A stretch of 64,000 nt of DNA from Chimaeribacter californicus (GTDB lineage: Bacteria; Pseudomonadota; Gammaproteobacteria; Enterobacterales; Enterobacteriaceae): contig NZ_PJZF01000016.1 in the NCBI RefSeq assembly GCF_002858675.1, positions 1 through 64,000 of the forward strand, in the 5' to 3' direction. Numbering within the stretch: the first letter of the stretch is position 1; each line of letters starts with the position of its first letter. A model generated the notes under the pieces. It ran no database searches and had not been told where the DNA came from. It saw nothing but the letters and a program-made list of their open reading frames with translations. Below are positions 27,974-38,440 of the stretch, in pieces. The position numbers and the translations under genes were made by a program.

Positions 27974-30079
27974 TTAGTTTCTGTTTCGGTTTACTCTGAT
28001 CACATCCGGCATAATACGGATTTTACGCATAACGTTCGCCAGATGAATACGATCATGCACGGTCAGGCGGATAAAGGCGCTGTAAACCCGGCCATCACGC
28101 TCTTCGGTGCTCAGGCTCTGGATGTTGGACTCCGCCGCATTAATTGCCGCCGTGAGGTTCGCCAGCGCACCCTGATGGTTGAACATATCCACTTTGATTT
28201 CAGTAATGAATTCCTGATCCAGTTCCTGATCATCCCACTCCACCGCCATGAATTTCTCAGGCTCTTTCTGGTAGCCGCGGATATTACGGCACGACTCATG
28301 GTGGATAACCAGCCCTTTACCCGGGCTGACGTGGGCGATGATTGGGTCACCGGGGATCGGGCGGCAGCATTTCGCAAAGGTGATCAGCACCCCATCGGCA
28401 CCCTTGATCGGCAGGTTACGCATCCCGCTCGGGCCGATAGTGGTGTGGTCACCCAGCAGATTAGTGGCAACCACCACGCTCATGGCATTACCCAGGCCAA
28501 TTTCTGCCAGCAGGTCATCCATAGAGGCGAGACGCATACGCTCCAGCTCACGCTGGATATGCTCTTCCGGAATATCAGACAGCTTGCGACCATTGCCCAG
28601 GGCATGGTTCAGCAGGCGGCGGCCGAGCGACACGGAATCATCACGCTTGAGGTTTTTCAGCATCTGGCGGATTTTGGCGCGCGCTTTAGAGCTCACCACA
28701 AAGTTCAGCCACGCGGCATTCGGCCGGGCGCCCGGCGCGGTGATGATCTCTACCGTCTGGCCGCTGCTCAGTGACTGCGACAGCGGGTAAGGCTGGCGGT
28801 CAACGCGCGCGCCCACACAGGCATGGCCGATGTCTGTATGCACCGCATAAGCGAAGTCCACCGGCGTTGCGCCGGCCGGCAATTCCACAATGCGGCCTTC
28901 CGGCGTGAACACGTAAATCTCATCCGGGAACAGATCAGATTTCACGCTTTCAATGAATTCAAACGAACTGCCGGCGCTCTGTTGCAGTTCCAGCAGGCTT
29001 TGCATCCAGCGCTGCGCACGGATTTGCGCCGTGGTGCCGGATTCGCCCTGTTCCTTATAGGCCCAGTGCGCGGCCACCCCCATTTCTGCCATCTGGTCCA
29101 TATCCTCGGTGCGGATCTGTACCTCAACCGGCACGCCGTGCGGGCCGATCAGGGAGGTATGCAGGGATTGGTAGCCGTTGGCCTTGGGAATGGCGATATA
29201 ATCTTTGACCCTGCCCGGGCGTGGCTTATACAGGCTGTGGGCCTGGCCGAGTACGCGGTAGCAGGTATCAACTTCTTTTACGATGACGCGGAAGGCGTAG
29301 ATGTCCATGATGGAGTGAAAACGCTGCTCTTTCAGGTGCATTTTGCAGTAGATCGAGTACAGGTGCTTTTCACGTCCGCTCACGCGGCATTCAATACCGG
29401 CTTCCGTCAACCGCCCTTCGATTTCAGACAAGATCTTCTGAATCATCTCTTTACGGTTGCCGCGTGCCGCTTTCACGACCTCTTTGATCACACGGTAACG
29501 GTTCGGATAAAGGGCTTCAAAACCCAGCTCTTCCAGCTCGGTTTTTAAATGGTGAATACCCAGCCGGTGGGCCAGCGGGCTGTAGATCTCCAGCGTTTCA
29601 CGCGCGATGCGGCGGCGCTTGTCCGGCCGCAGCGAACCGAGGGTACGCATGTTGTGCGTCCGGTCGGCCAGCTTGATCAGAACGACGCGGATGTCCTGCA
29701 CCATCGCCATGATCATCTTGCGGAAGTTTTCCGCCTGCGCTTCTTTCTTGTCACGGAATTTAAGCTTATCCAGCTTAGAGACGCCCTCAACCAGTTCAGC
29801 CACGCTTTTGCCGAACAACTGCTCCATATCCTGATACGTCGCAGGGGTATCTTCGATGACGTCATGCAGCAGGGCCGCCATCAGCGTTTCGTGGTCAAGG
29901 CGCATTTCCGCCAGAATGCAGGCAACCGCCACAGGGTGAGTAATATACGGCTCACCGCTGGAGCGGGTCTGACCTTCGTGCGCGTCGCGCGCAACGAGGT
30001 ATGCCTGTTTGAGGCGCTTGATCTGCTCCTCGGGCAGGTATTTTTGAATCAGCAGATTCAGGCTTTCAAACAGGTACAA
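27974..30079 (-). CDS. spoT: Bifunctional (p)ppGpp synthase/hydrolase SpoT
   Basis: SpoT makes and degrades the alarmone (p)ppGpp in response to carbon, fatty acid, iron and phosphate stress. The 701-residue protein (702 in E. coli) has the N-terminal HD hydrolase (ALLHDVIEDT near residue 70). The synthetase domain, with KPRPGRVKDYIAIPKANGYQSLHT, TGS and C-terminal ACT domains follow. The start codon is TTG at 30079, as in E. coli, giving MYLFESLNLLIQKYLP. It lies 18 bp after rpoZ in the gmk-rpoZ-spoT-trmH-recG operon. Confidence 0.98.
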   Translation of the reverse strand: MYLFESLNLLIQKYLPEEQIKRLKQAYLVARDAHEGQTRSSGEPYITHPVAVACILAEMRLDHETLMAALLHDVIEDTPATYQDMEQLFGKSVAELVEGVSKLDKLKFRDKKEAQAENFRKMIMAMVQDIRVVLIKLADRTHNMRTLGSLRPDKRRRIARETLEIYSPLAHRLGIHHLKTELEELGFEALYPNRYRVIKEVVKAARGNRKEMIQKILSEIEGRLTEAGIECRVSGREKHLYSIYCKMHLKEQRFHSIMDIYAFRVIVKEVDTCYRVLGQAHSLYKPRPGRVKDYIAIPKANGYQSLHTSLIGPHGVPVEVQIRTEDMDQMAEMGVAAHWAYKEQGESGTTAQIRAQRWMQSLLELQQSAGSSFEFIESVKSDLFPDEIYVFTPEGRIVELPAGATPVDFAYAVHTDIGHACVGARVDRQPYPLSQSLSSGQTVEIITAPGARPNAAWLNFVVSSKARAKIRQMLKNLKRDDSVSLGRRLLNHALGNGRKLSDIPEEHIQRELERMRLASMDDLLAEIGLGNAMSVVVATNLLGDHTTIGPSGMRNLPIKGADGVLITFAKCCRPIPGDPIIAHVSPGKGLVIHHESCRNIRGYQKEPEKFMAVEWDDQELDQEFITEIKVDMFNHQGALANLTAAINAAESNIQSLSTEERDGRVYSAFIRLTVHDRIHLANVMRKIRIMPDVIRVNRNRN

Positions 30080-30097
30080 GGTATTTCACAACTCCGA

Positions 30098-30373
30098 TTA
30101 ACGACGGCCTTCAGCGATCGCGGTCACAGCCTGAATTTCAGCGGCTTCCTGCTCTTGCTGTTCCTGACGATCGCGGACATCGAGAATCTGGTTATTGATC
30201 AGACCTTCTTCGATTTCACGCAGGGCGATAACGGTATATTTGTCGTTCTCTTCCGGAACCAGCGGATCTTTACCGCCTACCTGAATCTGGCGCGCCCGAC
30301 GAGCAGCGACCAACACCAGGTCAAAACGGTTACCAATTTTCTCTACAGCGTCTTGAACAGTTACGCGTGCCAT
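30098..30373 (-). CDS. rpoZ: RNA polymerase omega subunit
   Basis: Omega is the small RNA polymerase subunit that helps fold beta-prime and forms one of the two ppGpp-binding sites on the enzyme. The 91-residue protein has the conserved start [29 protein letters not shown] and an acidic/Gln-rich tail. The length equals E. coli. It sits between gmk and spoT, the standard gamma-proteobacterial order, which groups ppGpp synthesis with one of its targets. Confidence 0.98.
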   Translation of the reverse strand: MARVTVQDAVEKIGNRFDLVLVAARRARQIQVGGKDPLVPEENDKYTVIALREIEEGLINNQILDVRDRQEQQEQEAAEIQAVTAIAEGRR

Positions 30374-30427
30374 ATAAGTGCTACTCCACAGGTGACGAAA
30401 TGACTGGGCATAATACTGAAAGTGACT

Positions 30428-31051
30428 TCAGTCTGCCAATAATTTGGTGATTAAACCGTCATACTTGAGCTTTTGGCGGCCCAGACGCAGACGTTCAGCG
30501 CGAATAATGGTTTTTAAATCCAACAGGGCCAGATCAAAATCATCATTAACGATCAGGTAATCGTACTCGGCAAAGTGGGTCATCTCCGCGACGGCTTGCG
30601 CCATACGTTTGGCAATAACCTCTTCGCTGTCCTGGTTGCGGCCACGCAGGCGGCGCCCCAGTTCCTCTTTTGACGGCGGCAGAATAAAGATGCTGCGCGC
30701 GTCAGACATTTTTTCCCGGATTTGTTTGGCACCCTGCCAGTCAATATCCAGAAACACATCAACACCCGTTTTCAGGACTTGCTCAATGGCGGCCCGTGAG
30801 GTGCCGTAATAGTTGCCGAACACCTGCGCATGTTCAAGAAAGTCATCTTTCTCAATCATGTCGCAAAATTCCGCCTCAGAGACAAAAAAGTAGTGCTCAC
30901 CATGCTTCTCGCCCGGGCGCACGGCGCGGGTGGTATGGGAGATGGAAACCTGAGTGTCGTAGAGCGGTTGTGTTTTCAGCAAAGCCTGAATCAGGCTGGA
31001 TTTCCCTGCGCCACTGGGGGCAGAGACAATATATAACGTGCCTTGAGCCAT
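30428..31051 (-). CDS. gmk: Guanylate kinase
   Basis: Gmk phosphorylates GMP to GDP with ATP, an essential step in GTP supply, and is inhibited by ppGpp in many bacteria. The 207-residue protein begins [21 protein letters not shown], with P-loop APSGAGKSS (residues 11-19). The GMP-binding [17 protein letters not shown] comes next. It is the first gene of the leftward operon and is divergent from ligB. The 278-bp gap to ligB should contain both promoters, but no clear hexamers stood out. Confidence 0.98.
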   Translation of the reverse strand: MAQGTLYIVSAPSGAGKSSLIQALLKTQPLYDTQVSISHTTRAVRPGEKHGEHYFFVSEAEFCDMIEKDDFLEHAQVFGNYYGTSRAAIEQVLKTGVDVFLDIDWQGAKQIREKMSDARSIFILPPSKEELGRRLRGRNQDSEEVIAKRMAQAVAEMTHFAEYDYLIVNDDFDLALLDLKTIIRAERLRLGRQKLKYDGLITKLLAD

Positions 31052-31086
31052 AGGTGATGTTTCAGCTGTAACGGTTGATATGTTGA

Positions 31087-33045
<1,959 letters not shown>

Positions 33046-33047
33046 CC

Positions 33048-33782
33048 TCAGTAAGGGCTGGCGACCGGGCGCACCACCAGTTCGCTGACGTCTACCTCAT
33101 CCGGCTGTTCGATGGCGTAAGCCACGGCCCGCGCAATGGCATCGGGTTTGATGGCAATACGGCGGAAAGAATCCATCGCCTGGCGGGCAGTATCGTCTGT
33201 AATGGTATTGGCCAGTTCTGACTCCACCACGCCGGGGTAAATTACGGTAACGCGCAGCGTGTCTGACTCCTGACGCAGGCCGTCAGAAATAGCGCGCACG
33301 GCATATTTTGTGGCGCAGTACACGGCGGCAGTGGGGGACACGCTCAACCCGCCGATCGAGGAGATATTAATGACATGGCCGCTCTGCTGGGCCTGCATCA
33401 CCGGTTGTGCTGCGGCAATGCCATGCAATACGCCGCGGATATTGACGTCGATCATCTGGTTCCACTCATCCACCTTACGGGACGACAAAGGAGAAAGCGG
33501 CATGACACCGGCATTATTGATAATGACATCCAGGCGGCCAAATTTGCGCATCGCCAGGTCAACAAAGGCCTCCATCTCTTCCAGCCGGGTGACGTCCAGC
33601 GCCTGGCTCCAGGCTTCACCACCCGCAGAGCGGATCTCATCCACCAGCGTAGCCAGCCGATCCACCCGGCGTGCGCCGACGATGACCCGCGCGCCTCGTT
33701 CTGCCAGTAAACGTGCCGTGGCTTCGCCAATACCGCTGCTTGCGCCGGTGATGGCAATCACTTTGTTCTTGATACTGGTCAT
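33048..33782 (-). CDS. SDR-family NAD(P)-dependent oxidoreductase
   Basis: A classical short-chain dehydrogenase/reductase of 244 residues; the substrate is unknown. Motifs: Rossmann TGASSGIG (residues 12-19), NNAG (89-92), catalytic Ser 141/142, and Tyr155-x3-Lys159 (YCATK). The R residues after beta-2 (ARRVDR) suggest NADP preference. Its stop lies two bases past the ligB stop on the opposite strand, so the two converge without a terminator. It is the first gene of the accessory stretch that replaces dinD of E. coli. Related enzymes include serine/3-hydroxy acid dehydrogenases, but I would not assign one. Confidence 0.88.
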   Translation of the reverse strand: MTSIKNKVIAITGASSGIGEATARLLAERGARVIVGARRVDRLATLVDEIRSAGGEAWSQALDVTRLEEMEAFVDLAMRKFGRLDVIINNAGVMPLSPLSSRKVDEWNQMIDVNIRGVLHGIAAAQPVMQAQQSGHVINISSIGGLSVSPTAAVYCATKYAVRAISDGLRQESDTLRVTVIYPGVVESELANTITDDTARQAMDSFRRIAIKPDAIARAVAYAIEQPDEVDVSELVVRPVASPY

Positions 33783-33976
33783 AGGGTTACCCTTTCAGAA
33801 AATAGAAAAACAGACGCTGAACGTGCGTCAACATGGCTGATGATAGGCCCGATGGGATGGTTGAAAAATACCCATACCTCTTTGTGTATTGCCTATTCCT
33901 CTGGGGCAACCGCGCGCTGGTACAGCTGGCTGCTATGCTTTTTGCACTAAAGGCGTATTTCAAAGGAGAGTAATCA

Positions 33977-34972
33977 ATGAGTAATCACGCACGTGTGGCC
34001 GTCATTACAGGCGGAACGGCAGGGGTTGGCCGGGCTACCGCTCTCCATTTCGCCCAGGAAGGGTTTGATGTCGCCATACTTGCCCGGGGAGAAGAGGGGC
34101 TGCGCAGCGCCGTTGAGGAACTGGAAGCCTGTGGCGGCCGCGTACTGGGGCTGCCGGTGGATGTCTCTGATTCGGCGCAGGTTGAGCGGGCAGCCGATCA
34201 GGTGGAAAACGATCTTGGCCCTATCGATATATGGGTAAACGTTGCCATGAATACGGTAATTGCCCCGGTCAGCGAGATGACGCCTGAAGAATATAAACGC
34301 GTTACTGACGTCACTTATCTTGGGGCCGTCAACGGCACGCTCGCTGCCCTGAAGCGTATGCAGCCACGCAACCACGGCACCATTGTGCAGACCGGTTCGG
34401 CGCTGGCCTATCGCTCTATTCCGCTGCAGTCAGCGTATTGTGCGGCCAAAGCGGCGCTCCGTGGGTTTACTGATTCGCTGCGCAGTGAACTGATTCACGA
34501 TAAAAGCCGGGTACGCCTGACCATGGTGCATCTGCCGGGCATCAATACACCGCAATTTGAATGGGCGCGCAATAAACTCAGCCACCGCGTGCAGCCGGTG
34601 GCCCCGATTTACCAGCCGGAAGTGGCCGCCCGGGCTATTTTTGACGCCGCCAGGCGCGCCCCGCGTGAAATCTGGCTGGGCAAGGCAACGCTGCAATCGA
34701 TTCTCGGCAACATGGTCTTCCCCGGTATGCTGGACAAATTATTGGCAAAACAGGCCTATAAAGGGCAGATGACCGACGAGCCGGAATCCCCGTTGCGTCC
34801 GGATTACCTGTATGAGCCGGTAGAGCACCTGCACCGTACCCATGGCCGGTTTAGTAAGAATGCCAAAGACAAGGCGATCTCTGTGGATTCCCATATGGTG
34901 GGCGTCACCGTTCTGGCGCTGGCCGGGCTAGGCCTCGCCGCCCTGACGCGGGGGCGCAAACGTAAACGCTGA
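33977..34972 (+). CDS. SDR-family oxidoreductase with C-terminal membrane anchor
   Basis: A 331-residue SDR protein divergent from the previous one. Motifs: TGGTAGVG (residues 11-18), catalytic Ser141 and Tyr154-x3-Lys158. The usual NNAG is replaced by NVAM (residues 88-91). Beyond residue 250 it has an extra region ending in a hydrophobic helix (VGVTVLALAGLGLAALT) and a basic tail RGRKRKR. This suggests attachment to the inner membrane with a cytoplasmic C-terminus. An excellent ribosome site (AAAGGAGAG) precedes the ATG and a terminator follows. The substrate is unknown. Confidence 0.87.
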   Translation: MSNHARVAVITGGTAGVGRATALHFAQEGFDVAILARGEEGLRSAVEELEACGGRVLGLPVDVSDSAQVERAADQVENDLGPIDIWVNVAMNTVIAPVSEMTPEEYKRVTDVTYLGAVNGTLAALKRMQPRNHGTIVQTGSALAYRSIPLQSAYCAAKAALRGFTDSLRSELIHDKSRVRLTMVHLPGINTPQFEWARNKLSHRVQPVAPIYQPEVAARAIFDAARRAPREIWLGKATLQSILGNMVFPGMLDKLLAKQAYKGQMTDEPESPLRPDYLYEPVEHLHRTHGRFSKNAKDKAISVDSHMVGVTVLALAGLGLAALTRGRKRKR

Positions 34973-34983
34973 TCGTCCGGCAG

Positions 34984-35010
34984 AAAAAAGCCCGCAAGGG
35001 GCGGGCTTTT
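34984..35010 (+). terminator. Terminator after the anchored SDR gene
   Basis: The stem AAGCCCGC / GCGGGCTT is flanked by six A and by four T, 12 bases after the SDR stop. Confidence 0.88.
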
Positions 35011-35045
35011 CATATTGAGCATGTCAAACGGATACAAAGAGAGGC

Positions 35046-35156
35046 GTGTCTAAGGATTGGTGGAAGTATGTGGCCCGGACGCTAAAGATCCTGGACATGG
35101 GTATAGCGTATTCAGGCCTTTTAGGGGCCGCCTCCCAATGGATAAATTCGATATAA
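35046..35156 (+). CDS. Candidate 36-residue hydrophobic peptide (uncertain)
   Basis: A GTG-started frame preceded by AAAGAGAGGC encodes a small peptide. Its basic/aromatic N-terminus (SKDWWKYVARTLK) is followed by a hydrophobic stretch (ILDMGIAYSGLLGAA). A short hairpin, CCCCT / AGGGG, follows the stop within two bases (35159-35173). The region is otherwise gene-free (34973-35226). I recognise no family. It could be a small membrane peptide or toxin, the 3' end of a decayed gene, or chance. Confidence 0.25.
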   Translation: MSKDWWKYVARTLKILDMGIAYSGLLGAASQWINSI

Positions 35157-35226
35157 AAACCCCTGATTAGGGGCTTAATGTCTGAAAGTATTTAAAATCT
35201 TTGAAACAGTGATCGAGGGCAGTTAA

Positions 35227-35826
35227 TCATTCAAATTTGACTAAATCTTTAAAGATCAGCTTGCCCCAGCTATTTCCGCGCGCCTGCACGAGTTGCCCAC
35301 CTTCAGAAAGACCACCGAGTTTAATCGGTGAGAAACCAAGCCTTTCCGCAAGCAGGCCAACTTCATCTTCAGCACCTTTCTCATCACTCGCCAGGAAAAC
35401 AACTCTCCTGCCTCCCTGTATATGCGGATCTTGTCCGAGAACAGCAGAGGCTAAATGGTTAAATCCCTTGACCAGCATTCCACCAGTAAATGCCTGAGCG
35501 ACGACGTCAGAAGAGGGCTGTCCCCCTAGTTCCTCGGGCGATACACCATAGGCATTAGTCACATCGATGATAGTTTTTCCTTTCCAGGTCGGAAGCGTCC
35601 TCGCCACATCCTGATGCGATTCGTAACGGACGGCCAAAAAGATGACGTCCGCCTTTACAGCCTCCGTGAGTTTTTTTGGAATCACCTCGGGCCCTATCGC
35701 TGCCGCCGCAGAAGCATAGCTTTCTGGGTCGCGGGTGGTGGCGACAGATACTTCTATGCCGCTTCGGGCAAATGCCTTTGCAAGCGCCTGACCAATATTG
35801 CCGAAACCTATAATTGCATAACTCAT
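35227..35826 (-). CDS. NADP-binding oxidoreductase, F420-reductase type
   Basis: A 199-residue protein of the NADP oxidoreductase, coenzyme-F420-dependent type. The Rossmann motif GFGNIGQALAKAF comes at residues 7-19, with the TTRDP loop after the second strand. The conserved IIDVTNAYG segment lies near residue 90 and AFNT-like FTGGMLVKGFNHL near residue 115. Enterobacteria do not make F420, so such homologues are thought to act on other flavin or NADPH-linked substrates; the true substrate is unknown. It is 70 bp downstream of the next SDR gene in the same direction, probably one operon. Confidence 0.83.
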   Translation of the reverse strand: MSYAIIGFGNIGQALAKAFARSGIEVSVATTRDPESYASAAAAIGPEVIPKKLTEAVKADVIFLAVRYESHQDVARTLPTWKGKTIIDVTNAYGVSPEELGGQPSSDVVAQAFTGGMLVKGFNHLASAVLGQDPHIQGGRRVVFLASDEKGAEDEVGLLAERLGFSPIKLGGLSEGGQLVQARGNSWGKLIFKDLVKFE

Positions 35827-35896
35827 AGATATTCCTGGGATTGACTGTGCCGGTGGGTTTTGAAATCAAATGGGGTGATCAGCAAAGCATCGCGGG

Positions 35897-36640
35897 TCAA
35901 ATTTGCGCTAGTCCGCCATCAACAGCGAGCTCGCTGGCAGTCATGAAGCTGCTGTCCGACGACGCGAGAAAAGTCGCTGCCGCCCCGAGTTCATCCGGAT
36001 CGGCCATACGCTGGAGCGGGGTCATTGAGCCAAAGGCTTTTATGCCGTCCTCACCCAGCGCTGCTTTTGCAAGTTCGGTCGCCGTCGGTCCCGGTGAAAG
36101 CACGTTTATCCGGATACCGGTGCCCTTCAAATCCTCTGCAAAGCTCCGTGCGAGGTTACGCACTGCCGCTTTGCTCGCGCTGTAAGCGCTGAATGCAGGA
36201 GCACCCGTTGTGCCTGCGCTTGATCCGGTCAGGATTATCGAGCCGCCCTTACCCATGAGCGGCAACGCACTCTGGACGGTAAAAATTGCCCCCTTTACAT
36301 TGGTGTCGAATATTTCATCAATATGCCGGGCGGTAATATTGCCTAACGCCAGCTGGCTTCCCGTACCGGCATTGGCAAATACTATATCCAGCGTTCCGCG
36401 CTCGGCTTTCACCGCCGCGTAAAGCCGGTCAAGATCGAGTGGCTCTGAGACCGAGCCCTTAACGGCCCGGGCGTTCGGGCCAAGTTCATTTACAGCGGCA
36501 TCAAGCGCTTCTTGCCGGCGGCCAAAGATGAAGACAAAAGCACCTTCTTCGATGAAACGTTTGGCAGCAGCAAGCCCAATGCCGGTAGCGCCGCCGGTGA
36601 TCACGGCGGTCATTCCATTTAATCTGTTCATGTTGTTCAC
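35897..36640 (-). CDS. SDR-family oxidoreductase next to HxlR regulator
   Basis: A 247-residue classical SDR. Motifs: TGGATGIG (residues 15-22), FANAG (88-92), catalytic Ser140/141 and Tyr153-x3-Lys157 (YSASK), and the C-terminal VDGGLAQI typical of 3-oxoacyl-reductase-like members. It is divergent from an HxlR regulator across 101 bp. This is the usual layout for a redox- or electrophile-inducible oxidoreductase controlled by its neighbour. With the F420-type gene it makes a two-gene leftward unit. The substrate cannot be assigned. Confidence 0.88.
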   Translation of the reverse strand: MNNMNRLNGMTAVITGGATGIGLAAAKRFIEEGAFVFIFGRRQEALDAAVNELGPNARAVKGSVSEPLDLDRLYAAVKAERGTLDIVFANAGTGSQLALGNITARHIDEIFDTNVKGAIFTVQSALPLMGKGGSIILTGSSAGTTGAPAFSAYSASKAAVRNLARSFAEDLKGTGIRINVLSPGPTATELAKAALGEDGIKAFGSMTPLQRMADPDELGAAATFLASSDSSFMTASELAVDGGLAQI

Positions 36641-36704
36641 CCTTCATTTGAGTTGTGAAGAAGCAGGCAATTGCTTACTTGCTGACCACATTGCGCTTCT
36701 GCTA

Positions 36705-36732
36705 ACCTAAGTACAAGTATGCACCTTTAGGT
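36705..36732. promoter_or_regulatory. Candidate HxlR operator
   Basis: ACCTAA (36705-36710) and TTAGGT (36727-36732) form an inverted repeat. The spacer contains further TAAGTA/AAGTAT-like repeats. It lies between the divergent SDR and HxlR genes and touches the AGGTAAG ribosome site of the regulator, as expected for an autoregulated HxlR gene. Inferred only. Confidence 0.5.
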
Positions 36733-36741
36733 AAGTATCAA

Positions 36742-37131
36742 ATGACAACACCCTCTCAAACCGAAAACTGTGGTACCGGCTGTGGGCTGAACGCCACGCT
36801 TCGCATCATCTCAGGCAAGTGGAAACCGCTGGTGCTGTTTTTCTTACGTAGCGGTCCGAAGCGCTACGGCGAGCTCAAGCGGTCGATCAATGGCGTGAGC
36901 CACAAGGTATTAATTCAGCAGTTGAAGGATCTCGAGGCTGACCGCGTGCTGGCGCGTACCGATTATCAGGAAGTACCGCCACGCGTAGACTATGCGCTGA
37001 CCCCGCTGGGCCGTAGCCTGGCCGAGGCAATCATCCCACTGTGTACATGGGGAACCGAGAATATGATGGAAGTGACAAACATCTTTGCCAGCCGGGACCG
37101 CTATCCAGAACAGTACGAGGAGAAAGCGTAA
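36742..37131 (+). CDS. HxlR-family transcriptional regulator
   Basis: A 129-residue winged-helix protein of the HxlR/DUF24 family. The signature runs CGLNATLRIISGKWKPLVL, with RYGELKRSINGVSHKVLIQQLKDLE as the helix-turn-helix and ALTPLGRSL as the wing end. A cysteine at residue 14 sits where many family members carry the redox-sensing Cys, with others at residues 10 and about 102. Members such as YodB and HypR control quinone- or disulfide-stress oxidoreductases, which fits the adjacent SDR operon. The ATG at 36742 follows AGGTAAG. Confidence 0.9.
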   Translation: MTTPSQTENCGTGCGLNATLRIISGKWKPLVLFFLRSGPKRYGELKRSINGVSHKVLIQQLKDLEADRVLARTDYQEVPPRVDYALTPLGRSLAEAIIPLCTWGTENMMEVTNIFASRDRYPEQYEEKA

Positions 37132-37451
37132 AATCCCTCACAAAGATAATTGTCTTAGTAAGGAACAACGCTAAATGGGCAAAAAGAATTGATCTGGACA
37201 ATGTCTCTTTATCAACAGAGAACAGCCTTAACGCTGGCCTTTATCCATGAGCGAATTTGCCTATCTGTCAGTGTTGGCATTGTGAATACCTATATGTTGA
37301 AGAGGGGGTGTACCCAAACTGATGTACCCAAATCCTGTCAGGTACACCTTTGGGTACACCCTGGTCATGCGCTCTAGCTCAGGACAACAAAAAAGCCCGG
37401 CTGAATGCGGGCTTTTGGATTTTTTGATAGCAGGTAACTCTTGCTGAAAAC
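37132..37451. repeat. AT-rich gap with nested GTACCC inverted repeat
   Basis: The 320 bases between HxlR and yicC have no credible gene. The left part (37132-37300) is AT-rich compared with its flanks. At 37306-37318 and 37349-37361, GGGTGTACCCAAA and TTTGGGTACACCC form a perfect 13-bp inverted repeat. Inside it are a second direct copy of TGTACCCAAA (37323-37332) and an inner inverted partner GGTACA (37341-37346). Such multi-copy GTACCC boxes may be recombinase or regulator sites. The yicC terminator follows. Confidence 0.75.
37389..37416 (-). terminator. yicC terminator
   Basis: Read leftward, AAAAGCCCG / CGGGCTTTT forms a hairpin with a short loop and a T run, about 35 bases after the yicC stop. 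Confidence 0.85.
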
Positions 37452-38315
37452 TTACTCGATGTTCTGAATCTGCTCACGCATCTGTTCGATCAACACTTTC
37501 AGCTCGATGGCGGAGGTGGTGACATCGGCATTAATCGATTTTGATGCCAGGGTGTTCGACTCGCGGTTGAACTCCTGCATCATGAAGTCCAGGCGACGGC
37601 CCACGGCTTCCTCTTTCTTCAGGATTTTGTGCGTCTCTTTCACATGCGCTTCAAGGCGATCCAGCTCTTCTGCCACATCCACGCGCTGGGCCATCAGCAC
37701 CAGTTCCTGTTCCAGCCGGTTATTCTCCAGCTGCACTTCGGCTTCTTCCAGTTTGCTGACCAGCCGTTCACGCTGCCATTGCAGGATGTTCGGCATCTGG
37801 GCACGTACTTTTTTCACTTCCGCACTCACGCCTTCAAGTCGCTGTTCAATCAACGATTTCAGGGCGGCACCTTCGCTTTCACGGGCGGCGATGAAATCAT
37901 CCAACGCGCCGTCGAGGGCTTTGAGCAACTCCGCGCTGATGGCATCCAGATCCTGCTCTTCCGCCGACATCACACCCGGGCAGCGCAGAATATCGACCGG
38001 GTTGATCTCACCCTCGTCGCTCTGCATTTTGACCCAGTTGGCGGCTTCTACCAGCTGTTTGGCCAATTTTTCATTCAGTACCAGGCTGCTCTGGGCACCC
38101 GGGTCGAGCTCGAAACGCAGGTTACATTCGATCTTGCCGCGGGTCAGCCGCGCGCGGATGCGCTCACGGACAACCGGCTCCAGGCCGCGGAACTGCTCCG
38201 GCAGGCGGATGTAGGTTTCCAGATAACGCTGGTTAACGGAACGGAGTTCCCAGGCTGCGCTGCCCCAGTTGCCCTTGATTTCACGCCGGGCGTAGGCGGT
38301 CATGCTGCGGATCAT
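37452..38315 (-). CDS. yicC: YicC/YloC-family endoribonuclease
   Basis: YicC is a conserved stress-related protein reported to act as an endoribonuclease, including on the small RNA RyhB in E. coli. The 287 residues equal the E. coli length, with N-terminal MIRSMTAYARREIKGNWGSAAWELRSVNQRYLETY-type start and C-terminal EFNRESNTLASKSINADVTTSAIELKVLIEQMREQIQNIE. Both are hallmark family blocks (quoted in part). The long central region is coiled-coil-like helical. It is divergent from rph, with 125 bp between them, the same order as in E. coli. Confidence 0.96.
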   Translation of the reverse strand: MIRSMTAYARREIKGNWGSAAWELRSVNQRYLETYIRLPEQFRGLEPVVRERIRARLTRGKIECNLRFELDPGAQSSLVLNEKLAKQLVEAANWVKMQSDEGEINPVDILRCPGVMSAEEQDLDAISAELLKALDGALDDFIAARESEGAALKSLIEQRLEGVSAEVKKVRAQMPNILQWQRERLVSKLEEAEVQLENNRLEQELVLMAQRVDVAEELDRLEAHVKETHKILKKEEAVGRRLDFMMQEFNRESNTLASKSINADVTTSAIELKVLIEQMREQIQNIE

Positions 38316-38440
38316 ATGTGCGTCCCCATAATGTAAAGATGGGGGGATTATAGCCGCGGCCTACCCGTCATGATAGGCATTACCTCACGAAGCCCGTATA
38401 ATGCGCAGCCAACTAAGATTTGCAAGCCGGAGATCAATCC

